Below, in pieces: positions 1-8,289 of a DNA stretch of 64,000 nucleotides (position 1 is the stretch's first letter; the number at the start of each line of letters is the position of its first letter). The stretch covers positions 271,083 to 335,082 of the forward strand of contig NZ_JAMXLR010000077.1 in NCBI RefSeq assembly GCF_024054565.1, written 5' to 3'. Made by a program: the position numbers and the translations under genes. The notes under the pieces were generated by a model. It had not been told where the DNA came from, made no database searches, and worked only from the letters and a program-made list of their open reading frames with translations. The stretch is from Aeoliella straminimaris. Its GTDB lineage: Bacteria; Planctomycetota; Planctomycetia; Pirellulales; Lacipirellulaceae.

Positions 1-1
1 C

Positions 2-793
2 GAGGATAACTACGTCCATCAAACCACCGGCATGAGCGGCACCGTCGTGGGGCCCGATTCCGAGCCCATGCCGCTGGTGGTCGAACAGGTCGCGCCCGGT
101 CGCTATGTCGGGCGGTTCGATTCTCGCCAGTCCGGCACCTACATTGTCGCGGTGGCGCCGCAGGGCGGGCCGACCCTGCGGACAGGCGTGAGCGTAGGTT
201 ACTCCCCCGAGTACCGTGCTCGCGAGATGAATCTGCCGCTGCTGGAAACGATTGCCGGGCTCGAACCGCGGGGCGGCGTGGCGGGGCAACTCGTCGGGGG
301 CGCGACCCCTGGCAACCTCGATCAGACCGCCGAGCAGTTGGCCTCCGGGGCGTCGAACCCGTTCCGTCGCGATCTTCGCCAGGCCACGGCCGTCGACTCC
401 ATCTGGCCATGGCTTGTCATGGCGGCCGCCTGTTTGTTCGTGGGCGACGTTGGCGTTCGCCGCGTGCGATTCGACCTGGCCGCACTGTTTGGCCTGGCCA
501 GTGACAAGGCCGGCAGCCTGCTGGGACGCCGCAATACGAACGACAGCCCCGCCACGATCACGCGCCTGCAAAGTCGCAAGCAGAGGCTCCGCGAAGAACT
601 CGCCAGCCGCCGCGCAGCGGCCGAGGAAATAGATGCACCGCCGGTCGAGCAGTTTCAAGCACCCGCGCCCCCCGTTCCACCAACGACCACCCCCGCCACA
701 ACGCTTTCCACCGACGAGTCGAGCGATCCACCACCCGAGAGCTACACAGAACGCTTGCTAAAAGCCAAACGCGACGCGACCCAGCGAGAGTGA
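2..793 (+). CDS. C-terminal part of a membrane VWA/amidotransferase-like protein (5' truncated)
   Basis: The reading frame is open from the first full codon of the window, so the gene starts upstream and the internal ATG at 32 is not its true start. About 263 residues are visible. They contain a beta-rich extracytoplasmic stretch (VEQVAPGRYVGRF followed by SGTYIVAV), then one transmembrane segment (SIWPWLVMAAACLFVGDVGV), then a charged cytoplasmic tail with an Arg/Glu-rich helix and a Pro/Thr-rich end. This layout matches the C-terminus of large planctomycete membrane proteins that carry VWA and glutamine-amidotransferase-like domains, often encoded near MoxR/DUF58 genes. The diagnostic N-terminal domains lie outside the window, so the family call is inference. 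Confidence 0.6.
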   Translation, partial: EDNYVHQTTGMSGTVVGPDSEPMPLVVEQVAPGRYVGRFDSRQSGTYIVAVAPQGGPTLRTGVSVGYSPEYRAREMNLPLLETIAGLEPRGGVAGQLVGGATPGNLDQTAEQLASGASNPFRRDLRQATAVDSIWPWLVMAAACLFVGDVGVRRVRFDLAALFGLASDKAGSLLGRRNTNDSPATITRLQSRKQRLREELASRRAAAEEIDAPPVEQFQAPAPPVPPTTTPATTLSTDESSDPPPESYTERLLKAKRDATQRE

Positions 794-905
794 AGTCACC
801 CAGGGCTCGATGGTGGTGAGCCGCCGCCGCGGGGTGGCACCGGCCCCGCCACGAGACCGCTGGAAGCGGAGATTTGCATCGTTCAATTGAGGAGGTGAAT
901 CGGCG

Positions 906-1406
906 ATGAAGTGCCTGCCAATGCGATGTTTGATAGGTCTCGGCTTATTGGTCCTTGTCGGCTGCGATGTGTCGTCGTACGTTCCTACGCAAGAGAAGCT
1001 GCTCGCCAAGGAGAATCCTACAGGCTTTCTGCTGGACGGTGCCGATGACGTGAATGGCGTGTATGGCAATCTTGACGTCGACTGCGTCATCTATACAGCA
1101 ACCTACGATCACCTCGATTCGGACGCCTTCTGGAAGTCAGTCGCTGAAAGCACGAGTAGCAGAGGCTGGAAGCTGACGGAGGAGGGCTCCAGCTATAGGG
1201 CGTATAAGCTCGACCCCAGCACGGGGGAACAGGAGCTTCGGATTGCCCACTCGGCGGATCAACACCTGGCAACAATCGGCTGGATCCAGATCGATGCCAG
1301 GCACGACTCGAAAGAGCAGGCAGAAGGCGCCGAACAGCACTTTGCGTCGACCAGCTTCTGGCCTCGCTTTGAGCAGGCCGTCAAGAACTCAGCAACTCCA
1401 CAGTGA
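906..1406 (+). CDS. Hypothetical lipoprotein
   Basis: A 166-residue protein with a bacterial lipoprotein signal: a short basic start, a Leu/Gly-rich hydrophobic core and the lipobox LVGC with Cys20 as the predicted lipidated residue. The mature part has no recognised domain; it is a small alpha/beta region with YTATYDHLDSDAFWKSV and later WIQIDARHDSKEQAEGAEQH. A good ribosome-binding site (GGAGGTGA) lies about 10 bases before the ATG. It stands alone, 112 bases after the preceding gene. Function is unknown; it probably sits on the periplasmic face of a membrane. Confidence 0.75.
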   Translation: MKCLPMRCLIGLGLLVLVGCDVSSYVPTQEKLLAKENPTGFLLDGADDVNGVYGNLDVDCVIYTATYDHLDSDAFWKSVAESTSSRGWKLTEEGSSYRAYKLDPSTGEQELRIAHSADQHLATIGWIQIDARHDSKEQAEGAEQHFASTSFWPRFEQAVKNSATPQ

Positions 1407-1658
1407 CCCTCGGGCTAGTGGCGTGGGGATCGGTGGCAACGAGTCCGAGGTGCACCAAGCCACGAATGGCCGAAGACGACTGCAAAGAGCAGTACGCGAT
1501 CGGCTTGGTTTCTGCAATTTATAGCAGCTGACATGGGAAGACCACATGGGGAGGAGATAGAGATGTTTGGGCGGCCGTTTTCTGGACGACCAATCCACCA
1601 GTGCCAAGTTCCTCGATAATGATGCCGCGGATCTAGCGAAGGCCCGAGCCCCGACTGC
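1407..1658. other. Intergenic, no supportable gene
   Basis: Short open frames occur on both strands, but none has a ribosome-binding site, recognisable domain or plausible composition. The next feature is a possible membrane-protein relic on the minus strand. Confidence 0.5.
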
Positions 1659-2024
1659 TTAACGTTGCAGGCAAACCTCAGCCGTAATCGAACATACAAT
1701 CAGTACGACAAGCGAAAGTTTCCAGCCTATGATACCAGAGACCGCAAACGTACCGACTGCAAGTACCAACAACACCATTGCTCTGATTAGTAGTCCAGAC
1801 ATTTTCGTCGAAGGTTCTTTGGGAGACCTACTGGTTTATGTGAGTGAATGCGATCCAGAGTCCTCCCAAAGGCTGAGTACGAATTCAAAACCTAAGCGGA
1901 AGCCTTCCAGCCCACAGCAGGAATGTTAAGAGCGACATGACGCTATCCACCTGAGCAAGCACAATAGTCCTCCTGGATCGAAGTCCGATGGCAACCGTTA
2001 GTGCCGCGACAAGCTCGAATGCAC
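1659..2024 (-). pseudogene. Possible decayed small membrane-protein gene (MauE/DoxX-like?)
   Basis: Two hydrophobic fragments lie in different minus-strand frames. The upstream one (about 2024 to 1885) reads FELVAALTVAIGLRSRR, then MSLLTFLLWAGRL and a stop. The downstream one (1802 to 1659, 47 residues if it starts at its own ATG) reads MSGLLIRAMVLLVLAVGTF, then a second hydrophobic helix LSLVVLIVCSITAEVCL. Together they have the helix order and the FEL...GLRSRR feature seen in MauE/DoxX-type four-helix proteins, interrupted by a frameshift and a stop. The downstream part could instead be an intact 47-residue two-helix protein. The upstream fragment overlaps the end of the MacB-like gene, and family assignment is tentative. 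Confidence 0.3.
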
Positions 2025-2738
2025 GCGAATATCTTGATCCGGATGGTGTCGTTCAATGATGTTTCTGATGATCGCTTGTGTGTTCTCCACTTGGTCAAGG
2101 GTTTTCACATGAAATCGAAAACGATCGTAAGGTACCGGCGCGCTCTGGTCCGCTCCGGGACCAAACAGCCCCAACGGGACGTACGCATCGCGCGTAACGG
2201 CGGTCCCCCATGGAACGCCGTCACTCACTACACCGACGACGGTTAGCTCCTGACGTTCGAGAATCACCTTGCGATCGATCGGGTCAGCCTCGTCGAACAG
2301 CTTTTTCGCAAGACTGCCGCTCAGGACGACAATTCTGGCGCCCTCCGCGGCTTCGATGGTATCGAAGAAGCGTCCCTGCTGCAGTTCGACCCGGGCAACC
2401 TCTTTGAGCAGTTGAAAATACTCCGGTCTCGTTCCGCAGACGGTGGCTTCCGCCACATTATGTTCCGTCTCGATCTTTCCCGATTTCACGCGTTCAACGA
2501 CAAAGGTTGAGATTGTGGGCAGCGCGTTTACGATTCTGTTCAAGTCGTCCTGATCAAGAATTGGGTTGGACTCTTCGTCCCGGCTGTTGGATTCCACGGT
2601 GATCCAGCGAGACGTCGCACTTTGACGCTGCTCCTCTTGCGAGGGAGGCGCGGGCGGACAACCACAGCAGGCAAGTGCTATGGCTGCGCAGAGCAAACTG
2701 ATCGAACGCTTCGCCTGAACAGGAAGTAGGGTGTTCAT
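1998..2738 (-). CDS. Lipoprotein with a stand-alone MacB-type periplasmic core domain
   Basis: About 246 residues from the ATG at 2738; a longer frame exists, but this start gives a clean signal sequence and avoids overlap with the sigma-factor gene upstream. A hydrophobic segment SISLLCAAIALACCGC ends in possible lipidation cysteines at 24 or 27. The mature part matches the MacB_PCD periplasmic core: VVLSGSLAKKLFDEADPIDRK, then LTVVGVVSDG and DAYVPLGL, as in ABC export systems of the MacB/LolCE type. The FtsX transmembrane helices that normally follow are missing and the frame stops after the core. It lies 55 bases downstream of an ECF sigma gene on the same strand and may be co-transcribed. 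It may sense or bind a ligand, or be a truncation product. Confidence 0.7.
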   Translation of the reverse strand: MNTLLPVQAKRSISLLCAAIALACCGCPPAPPSQEEQRQSATSRWITVESNSRDEESNPILDQDDLNRIVNALPTISTFVVERVKSGKIETEHNVAEATVCGTRPEYFQLLKEVARVELQQGRFFDTIEAAEGARIVVLSGSLAKKLFDEADPIDRKVILERQELTVVGVVSDGVPWGTAVTRDAYVPLGLFGPGADQSAPVPYDRFRFHVKTLDQVENTQAIIRNIIERHHPDQDIRVHSSLSRH

Positions 2739-2793
2739 GAATGGTTCATACCTGCAATTCGTGAGAGTCCAACGAGACTGCAATAAGTCCGAT

Positions 2794-3351
2794 TCAGCTG
2801 GGTTGCATGATTTGGCGAAGTTGCGTTGTCCCACGAAAGATCAACGCTGCCACGGCTCCCTTCGTACGCTGCATGATTCGGCTGACGTCTTCCAAAGGAA
2901 CTCCCTTCAGATGGTGTAACTCGATCGCTTCCCGTTGGGCATCAGGGAGCGAGGCGAGTGCTCCCGCCAACTGGAGTTCGTCCTCGGCCTGGACGGCCCG
3001 CTGACTTGGCGAAGGGGTATCGCTCTTCAGCCACACCTGTAGCCGTGAGGCGGACTGTTCCACCCGGTGAGACAGCGGTCGCTCGCGTCGCACGTCCCGC
3101 GCCTCGGTTCGGAACCTACGAATTTCATCTATCAAGTTGTTGGAGAATACCCGTCTCAGCCAGGGCAGTTTTTCCTGATCTTCAAAGGAGGCCCAATCCG
3201 ATTCGCAAGCTTCAAGCATGGTCGCCTGGACGACACCGGACACATCGACCTTCGCTTGCAACATCGGGTCCAGTTGGAGCCGCCCCAGCAAGGCAAGGTA
3301 GTCCCGGTACTGGTTGAGAAGATTCGCCGTGTTGTCGTGCTGATTCGGCAC
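2794..3351 (-). CDS. ECF-type RNA polymerase sigma factor
   Basis: A 185-residue sigma-70 family protein of the extracytoplasmic-function class. Region 2 is the N-terminal half (DVSGVVQATMLEACES, LPWLRRVFSNNLIDEIRRF); region 4 is the C-terminal half (LASLPDAQREAIELHHLKG, LEDVSRIMQRTKGAVAALIFRG). The middle linker carries many Arg and Ser residues. This pattern, with LPWLRRV and DEIRRFRTEARD, is typical of planctomycete ECF groups. No anti-sigma gene is recognisable; the gene downstream is a MacB-core lipoprotein that could belong to the same signalling unit. The start has no strong Shine-Dalgarno motif but gives the usual family length. Confidence 0.9.
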   Translation of the reverse strand: MPNQHDNTANLLNQYRDYLALLGRLQLDPMLQAKVDVSGVVQATMLEACESDWASFEDQEKLPWLRRVFSNNLIDEIRRFRTEARDVRRERPLSHRVEQSASRLQVWLKSDTPSPSQRAVQAEDELQLAGALASLPDAQREAIELHHLKGVPLEDVSRIMQRTKGAVAALIFRGTTQLRQIMQPS

Positions 3352-3863
3352 CGTGATCGGTCACATGGGAAAGAGAAGCCTGCCACTAGATGAGTTGAGC
3401 GTGTGCTAGACCCCAGTATTACGGACTTTTTCCACAATTACCAATTTTTGCGTAATTGATCCTGCAGGGGATGCGCTTAGCCCCAGGCCCGCTCAGCGGA
3501 TCTGATCACGGCCGACATTGCTTTTGGGCCGAACCAGATTCCTGAGCCGTCCGCGCTCGGCTTGTTGGTTGTTAGCGCATTCGGACTGTTGATTTCAGCC
3601 GGGAGTTGGAGCGGCAACTTATCCGGCGATTCAAGCGTTAAACTGTTGACAAGGATTTTGCTGATTCGGATGCGTTCCTTCTGGTCCGCCGCCCGGTTAC
3701 CTTGAGGGTTCGACTCAGAATCAAGATCGAGGGTGCAACCCACGCTGAGTATGCGGCAAAGCGCTGCTGAACTTTCAGTAGGTGGAGATTAGGGTTTCTT
3801 CCCAACAAGGTGTCATGAGCTGTCACTGATATCTCCCCATGACATAAAGAAAGACGTGATGTT
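3352..3863. other. Intergenic region upstream of the sigma gene
   Basis: It holds the upstream region of the sigma gene. A minus-strand frame at 3477-3743 could encode 88 residues of ordinary composition, but it has no recognisable domain and no clear ribosome-binding site, so I do not call it a gene. Base composition is more AT-rich than the rest of the window. Confidence 0.4.
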
Positions 3864-4160
3864 ATGGAAGAGGATTACTTCATGCCGCTTTGCGACGAAG
3901 AAGCAAAGCTATTTCGGAAAGCGATTTCCGAACGTGGCTATTCGTTGAAATCGCTTGCTGACGCAATTTGGAACAGACATTACTCAGACGGCCAAACGAC
4001 GTGGCTCCCTAGGCCCGAGTCTCTGTACGCAGCTTTGACGACGGGGTGGATGTCAGGGAGGATAGCCCTTTCCGGTGAACTGGTATCACATATTGAAGCG
4101 GAAACTGGCGTTTCGCTTGCTGAGGTGTTTAACAGCAAAGAACTGGGTGCGGAAGAGTAG
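3864..4160 (+). CDS. Hypothetical small protein, possible HTH-like fold
   Basis: A 98-residue acidic protein with no signal sequence or membrane segment. The stretch EEAKLFRKAISERGYSLKSL and following ADAIWNRHYSDGQ resembles the first helices of a Cro/XRE-type DNA-binding fold, and GELVSHIEAETGVSLAEVF would fit the last helices, but the recognition-helix region is not convincing. Codon use and GC are lower than in neighbouring genes, which could mean acquired DNA. It stands alone between a sigma gene and an FHA gene. Ribosome-binding site is weak. Function unknown. Confidence 0.5.
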   Translation: MEEDYFMPLCDEEAKLFRKAISERGYSLKSLADAIWNRHYSDGQTTWLPRPESLYAALTTGWMSGRIALSGELVSHIEAETGVSLAEVFNSKELGAEE

Positions 4161-4379
4161 AAGTTTCTTTTGATGTTGTAGATATCGCAACAAGAACAGA
4201 GGTCGAACAACTAGCTGAGCCGACGCCTCAGACGTTCTGGTCCGAGGCTTTACGTCGCTGCAAGTTCGCTCGATGCCCAACTTCGCGAGGATGATGCAAT
4301 CGCGGCGCGTTCGTGACGCGTGAAACTGCTGTCGGTGCCCTATCCGTTGCAGGTTAGCAGACTCCATTCACGCGGTCGC

Positions 4380-4814
4380 CTACCAAAGCTGCCACCACTT
4401 CTTCTGCGGCGGTGATGGATTGCGGCGCGGTAAATCTTTGGTTCTCATCGGCACGGTTTCGTTGACTTCGCGAATGGACGGTTTCGGTTTGGGTTTCGGC
4501 TTGCCAAAATCGGTGTCCGAGATATATTCCACCCGAAGAATGATGCCCCCCAACTGCAGCCGGTCGCCGGTCATCAGCACGGACCGGCTCACTTTTTCAT
4601 CGTTCAAGTACGTGCCATTCATCGAATTCAGATCGTGAACCACAAGTGAACCCTCGCCGTCGAGATTCAGTTCGCAATGGTAGCGGCTGATCGAATCGTG
4701 GTTGATAAAAATGTCGTTATTGGGGTCCCGGCCAATGGTGGACGGCAAGTGCACCGACCAACTACTTTCTACCATCCCCTTCACTGGATTGTCGGCAAAC
4801 AATTTGTACTGCAT
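4380..4814 (-). CDS. FHA-domain protein
   Basis: A 144-residue cytoplasmic protein from the ATG at 4814, the start best fitting the domain boundary. The forkhead-associated domain covers about residues 4-97: the strand with TIGRDPNNDIFI (Gly28-Arg29), the phosphothreonine-contact motif SISRYHCEL (Ser43, His46) and NSMNGTYLN (Asn66-Gly67). All conserved FHA residues are present, so it should bind phosphothreonine peptides made by Ser/Thr kinases, which are abundant in planctomycetes. The tail is a Lys/Pro-rich linker ending in a Trp-rich KKWWQLW motif. No kinase gene is adjacent. It lies alone with about 200 bases of non-coding DNA on each side. Confidence 0.9.
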   Translation of the reverse strand: MQYKLFADNPVKGMVESSWSVHLPSTIGRDPNNDIFINHDSISRYHCELNLDGEGSLVVHDLNSMNGTYLNDEKVSRSVLMTGDRLQLGGIILRVEYISDTDFGKPKPKPKPSIREVNETVPMRTKDLPRRNPSPPQKKWWQLW

Positions 4815-5004
4815 TTTGACACCCGCCTTTGAAAAGCCTGAATATCGGTTGTCAATGGATGGCGCGCAAGCAACGCGCGAGACAAGTCCTCCACGGTCGA
4901 TTATAATCAATAAGTTAACCGTCTATTAGCCGAGATTTTCCAGATAGTGCAGCGGGGAACCGCTCCCGGCACAATTGGCATTTATTGGCCCCGATTGGTT
5001 GAAC

Positions 5005-5268
5005 CTGGCGTTCGTGCTGTTGCTGTAGGGCTTCCCAGGCCAGGTTCTGAGCGAAGACCATTCCCACCGAGCAGCCGTCGCGCGTTGGGTGGCTCATCTC
5101 GTTGCCCGTGAACAAAGCGCTTGTGGAGTCGAGGCTGGCGCGTGCTGCCAAGCGAGGAAGCGGCTCCCAGAGAAGTTCTTCGCGACGATCGCCCGCGCTG
5201 TCGGCCAGAGGCTTGAAGAGCGCGCCGAACAAGGGTGGTTGGTGGTGTGGGGACCGAGTGCAAGGTGC
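5005..5268 (+). pseudogene. IS4-family transposase remnant (N-terminal part)
   Basis: Reading the plus strand in the frame of position 5041 gives QVLSEDHSHRAAVARWVAHL, then CCQARKRLPEKFFATIARAV and GQRLEERAEQGWL. This is the N-terminal region of IS4-family DDE transposases: the QVLS.DHSC.AAVAR segment, the AYCQARKRLPE motif and the LE...WLW segment that precedes the first catalytic Asp. Upstream there is an in-frame stop after LAFVLLL, and downstream a frameshift near GWLVVWG destroys the frame just before the catalytic DGTT.SMPDT motif should appear. The remnant ends where a dispersed repeat (5271-5349) begins. The element is dead; no terminal repeats were identified. Confidence 0.7.
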
Positions 5269-5270
5269 TT

Positions 5271-5349
5271 GCCCGGGCGAAGCCCGGGGAACACGAGATG
5301 CCGTGCCACTTGGCCGTGAGGTGTTGGAGCTGCGCAGGACGATGTGGCC
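5271..5349 (+). repeat. Dispersed ~79-bp repeat, copy 1
   Basis: This stretch matches 7118-7195 at roughly 80 percent identity in the same orientation. It opens with a perfect hairpin (CCCGGGC, loop GAA, GCCCGGG; 5272-5288); the centre GCGAAGC is a known ultra-stable DNA mini-hairpin sequence. It directly abuts the broken transposase, so it may be an element end or an independent repeat. Confidence 0.65.
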
Positions 5350-5423
5350 GAAGTCGGATACGCGAACAGAATTCGCATCTGGCCAGAGGTCGAGAACCTC
5401 AGTCAACGTAGGTCAGACGCGCT

Positions 5424-6890
5424 TCACACGGGCCGGCCTAGGCGTCGGGCCCAGTGAACCAGTGGACAGCCTGCGATCAACAGCAGTGTGCACGTTGCAG
5501 GCTCGGGTACGGACGCGGACATGTAAACATAGATGCTACCCGAGTTCTCGCCGCCGAAGTCCGCCATCGCAGCGCCGACCGCGAAATCTCCCAGGCCGTC
5601 GTTGTTCAGGTCACCAAGCGGAACGACGGCGCGGCCGAATTGGTCATCTAGCGACTCGCCCCAGAGGCGGCCGAGGTAGGCCTGCCGCGTTGGGCTGTAG
5701 AACATAAGCAAGTCCTGCGATCCGATCCCTGCAGCGATCGCGATGTCAACCTGGCCATCGCCGTCCAGGTCACCGACATTCTCGACATTTCCGCGTAGAT
5801 GGGTGATATCGGCGGGCCGTGGTAGTTCCCAGAGCATCTGCTGAGTGGCTCCGTCGTAGAAGTAAGCCGCGCCAGACCAGTCGTTCGGTCGGTTCGCAGT
5901 GAAGATGTAGTCCATCACACCGTCGCCGGTGAAATCACCGGCGGTCGCCAGTGGATTCTGCCCCTCGCCAGAGTCGCCGAGCACCACATCCTCCGCCGGG
6001 CCGTCGAAGTGCAGGGTCTCGATGTCGGCCAGCAACACGTGGCCTGTGGCCGACGAGGCACCGCTTACCAGCGAGACGCGGCCGCGCGATGAGCCGGTGA
6101 GTTGGGGAGGCGATTCGGGGACACCATCGTCGGTCGCGACTAGAAAGTCGTCGATCCCGTCGTTGCCGATGACGTCGCCGACGTTGCGGATCGCGGGGTC
6201 GTTGCGCCAGTGGTAACTCGCCTCGAGTACCGCTTTGACGCGAATGCTGCCGGTCCCATCGGGCTCGTACCAGTACACGTTGCTGCCGATGCCGCCAACG
6301 TTGGGCCGAGAGGCTTCGAGCAACTGGCCATTGCTGAGCCCGGCGAGGAACGTGCCGAGGTAGTGCGTGTCGCTACCGCCATACTCAATCGCCAGCACAC
6401 CCGGGTGCGTGTCTTGCGTTCCGCCTATCGTCCGGTCGCTGCCGTCGGCCACGATAAACGTGTCGAAACGCGGGACGCCCGCTGCAAAGTCGGGCACGCC
6501 ATCGCCGTTGACATCCGAAAGGCCGGCCACGGACCGTCCCATGGACGTACTCAAGGTGCTATCAATCCGGGATAGGATCGTTAGCTGGGCCCCCGTTTCT
6601 GCCAGCAGGTACACCGCGTCGTCACCCGCAGTACCCGTTGGGGCGCCCGCGACCATGTCGGCCCGACCATCGCCGTTCACGTCATCGATTCGCGACAAGG
6701 CATGGCCGAACGAATGCTGGCTCAGTTCGCTATCACGTCGATAAGCCAATTCGTAAGAGGGCAATAGACCGGACTCATTCGCGGCCATCGAGAGGCCCGG
6801 TTGCGAGTTTGCCACCGCCATGGTTGCCATTTGTGCGTACACAGTCGCCTGAACGGCGGCGAGAAGCAAGGTTGTAAGCTGTTTAGTCAT
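5424..6890 (-). CDS. Secreted FG-GAP (integrin-like) repeat protein with PEP-CTERM tail
   Basis: A 488-residue exported protein. The N-terminal hydrophobic stretch (LTTLLLAAVQATVYA) looks like a signal peptide. The body is built of FG-GAP/VCBS-type beta-propeller repeats, each with a calcium-binding Asp/Asn loop: DDVNGDGRADMVAGAP, SDVNGDGVPDFAAGVP, DFTGDGVMDYIF, DLDGDGQVDIAIAAG and GDLNNDGLGDFAVGAA. It ends with VPEPATCTLLLIAG and a basic tail, the PEP-CTERM signal that is cut by an exosortase during export or surface anchoring. The start codon overlaps the stop of a short upstream frame (TAATG). The gene lies between two copies of an ~79-bp repeat. Likely an extracellular surface protein; ligand unknown. 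Confidence 0.9.
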   Translation of the reverse strand: MTKQLTTLLLAAVQATVYAQMATMAVANSQPGLSMAANESGLLPSYELAYRRDSELSQHSFGHALSRIDDVNGDGRADMVAGAPTGTAGDDAVYLLAETGAQLTILSRIDSTLSTSMGRSVAGLSDVNGDGVPDFAAGVPRFDTFIVADGSDRTIGGTQDTHPGVLAIEYGGSDTHYLGTFLAGLSNGQLLEASRPNVGGIGSNVYWYEPDGTGSIRVKAVLEASYHWRNDPAIRNVGDVIGNDGIDDFLVATDDGVPESPPQLTGSSRGRVSLVSGASSATGHVLLADIETLHFDGPAEDVVLGDSGEGQNPLATAGDFTGDGVMDYIFTANRPNDWSGAAYFYDGATQQMLWELPRPADITHLRGNVENVGDLDGDGQVDIAIAAGIGSQDLLMFYSPTRQAYLGRLWGESLDDQFGRAVVPLGDLNNDGLGDFAVGAAMADFGGENSGSIYVYMSASVPEPATCTLLLIAGCPLVHWARRLGRPV

Positions 6891-7331
6891 TAGAACGATC
6901 CCCTGGTTGAATACAGCATTCCGGCAAGATACTCGCGATCGACCTGCATCAGGCCCCGCTCGATCTCATGGCATTGTACTAACTGAATCACCGCTTTGCT
7001 ACGTCGTGCCAACGACGGGGGATACAGCCCACCGCCACTTTCCAGTGTGGCACCAGCACTGCGAAGGTCGTTGGCGAATGTCGGACTGCTGTTGTAGAGA
7101 CCGATCACAAAGAGCTCGCCCGGGCGAAGTCCGGGGACACGAGTTGCAGTGCATCTCGGCCGTGACCTATTGGAGCTGTGCAGGTCGATGTGACCGGGGT
7201 AGGATGTGCGGCCAGCGTTTGCTGCACAGGATTTTCACGCCGACGCGGGTTAGAGTCGACGGGTTTCTGCGGAGTTGATGTGCCCAACGGTAGTTGCGAA
7301 TAGCTGTTCTGCCGCACCAATGACACTGCAC
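6891..7331. other. Intergenic region with one repeat copy and an unidentified minus-strand frame
   Basis: A minus-strand frame (7108-6890, 72 residues from a GTG, containing SLARRSKAVIQLVQCHEIER) overlaps the start of the FG-GAP gene by one base, and its open frame runs back into the repeat. Its composition is protein-like, but I recognise no family; it may be a gene remnant. The rest is repeat copy 2 and unassigned sequence. Confidence 0.35.
7118..7195 (+). repeat. Dispersed ~79-bp repeat, copy 2
   Basis: Same orientation as 5271-5349. The shared blocks are the GCCCGGGCGAAG start, CCGGGG(A)ACACGAG, TTGGAGCTG and CGATGTG. The hairpin is preserved with one changed pair (GTCCGG). The two copies bracket the FG-GAP gene. 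Confidence 0.65.
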
Positions 7332-7619
7332 CTAGAGGCCAGCTATCGTCAGCACGACGACTCCAATTATCAAAAGCGGGGGAAGCAACAACAGAAACGC
7401 GATTACTCTATTCGCTCCGCTCCACGCTTTAAGATGGCCCTGTTCGTCAGCTTTGTCGTAGTAAATATTGCCTGTAACGAGAGCGAAACAGGTGATCAGT
7501 AGTAACGGGATGGCTCCTAGGGTCAACACGTGTACTAACATCAAAAAAGAATTGGTCCCAGACTTTCTGTACCAAGGCAAATCGTCGTATGAGGTGGGGA
7601 CCTTCTCTTTTTTCTTCAT
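7332..7619 (-). CDS. Small membrane protein, two transmembrane helices
   Basis: A 95-residue protein from the ATG at 7619, preceded by GGAG at good spacing; an ATG eleven codons upstream is also in frame but lacks this site. It starts with a basic cytoplasmic segment (MKKKEKVPTSYDDLPWYRKS), followed by helix 1 (FLMLVHVLTLGAIPLLLITCFALV), a short loop with GNIYYDKADEQGHLKAWSG, and helix 2 (VIAFLLLLPPLLIIGVVVLTI). The layout resembles small planctomycete inner-membrane proteins with a YYDK...G.LK.WS loop, but I can give no function. It stands alone on the minus strand. Confidence 0.7.
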   Translation of the reverse strand: MKKKEKVPTSYDDLPWYRKSGTNSFLMLVHVLTLGAIPLLLITCFALVTGNIYYDKADEQGHLKAWSGANRVIAFLLLLPPLLIIGVVVLTIAGL

Positions 7620-7652
7620 CTGAATACTCCAGGTGGCACTCAAGTGCTCCAT

Positions 7653-8289
7653 GACGTGATCGGCGAGCCACGGTTGTGATTTGTGCTGAGTATAGGCGTT
7701 ATTGCTCCCGCAGCAAACGTCCCATCCTAACCTGCTTCGGCTTCATCCTCCTGGGCAGTTTCCCCTTGGTTTGTAATCGCCTTCGGCGTGACACGCCGAG
7801 GGCCTTTCGAGCTATCTCTGAAGCTGCAGGTTGCGGACGATATCCGGCGCGCTCGTTCGCGGAGTGACCGGCCACCAACTGAATGAATTTTTGAATCGCC
7901 GGGGGGCAGAACCTTTGAAGCTTTCGACATGCCCGGCTTGGTAACTTGTTGCCCCGTAGTGAGTTGGGAGTTCTAGCGGATCCAGAACTCGTCGCGCGCA
8001 TTGTCGACGCTGTGCGAGCGAGTTGTCCATGCGTCCAAGCGATCGTGCTAAGCGCTTGGCGTTGTGGGAGTCGGCAGCAGCTGCGACGCACCTCAGCGAG
8101 TCCAACCCCGCGGGGTGTGTTCGGTTGTGTGCAGGGGCCGCGGTTTGCAGCGGAGGAAATTTTGGGCGTAGCGGTACCCAACGCCGGTTGCGTGGTTGCA
8201 TACACTATCGGCCATGCGGAACGGCTGCTGCTTTGCTAGCTTCGCGTGCTGCCGAAAGTCTCCCCCACCCGAATTGGCTGTTGAACAAG
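7653..8289. other. Intergenic region upstream of the CotH gene
   Basis: Long open frames exist on both strands here because stop codons are rare, but their products are Arg/Ser/Pro-rich shadows without domains. A small hairpin (CGGCGTGACACGCCG) lies near 7785. The promoter of the downstream CotH gene should be in the last 200 bases; I cannot identify it with confidence. Confidence 0.4.

Noticed and set aside
1729..1929. Plus-strand frame of 66 codons
   Set aside because: It has no ribosome-binding site or domain and overlaps the more convincing hydrophobic fragments on the minus strand.
3477..3743. Minus-strand frame of 88 codons
   Set aside because: Composition is normal, but there is no domain, no ribosome-binding site and no neighbour on the same strand; kept only as a remark.
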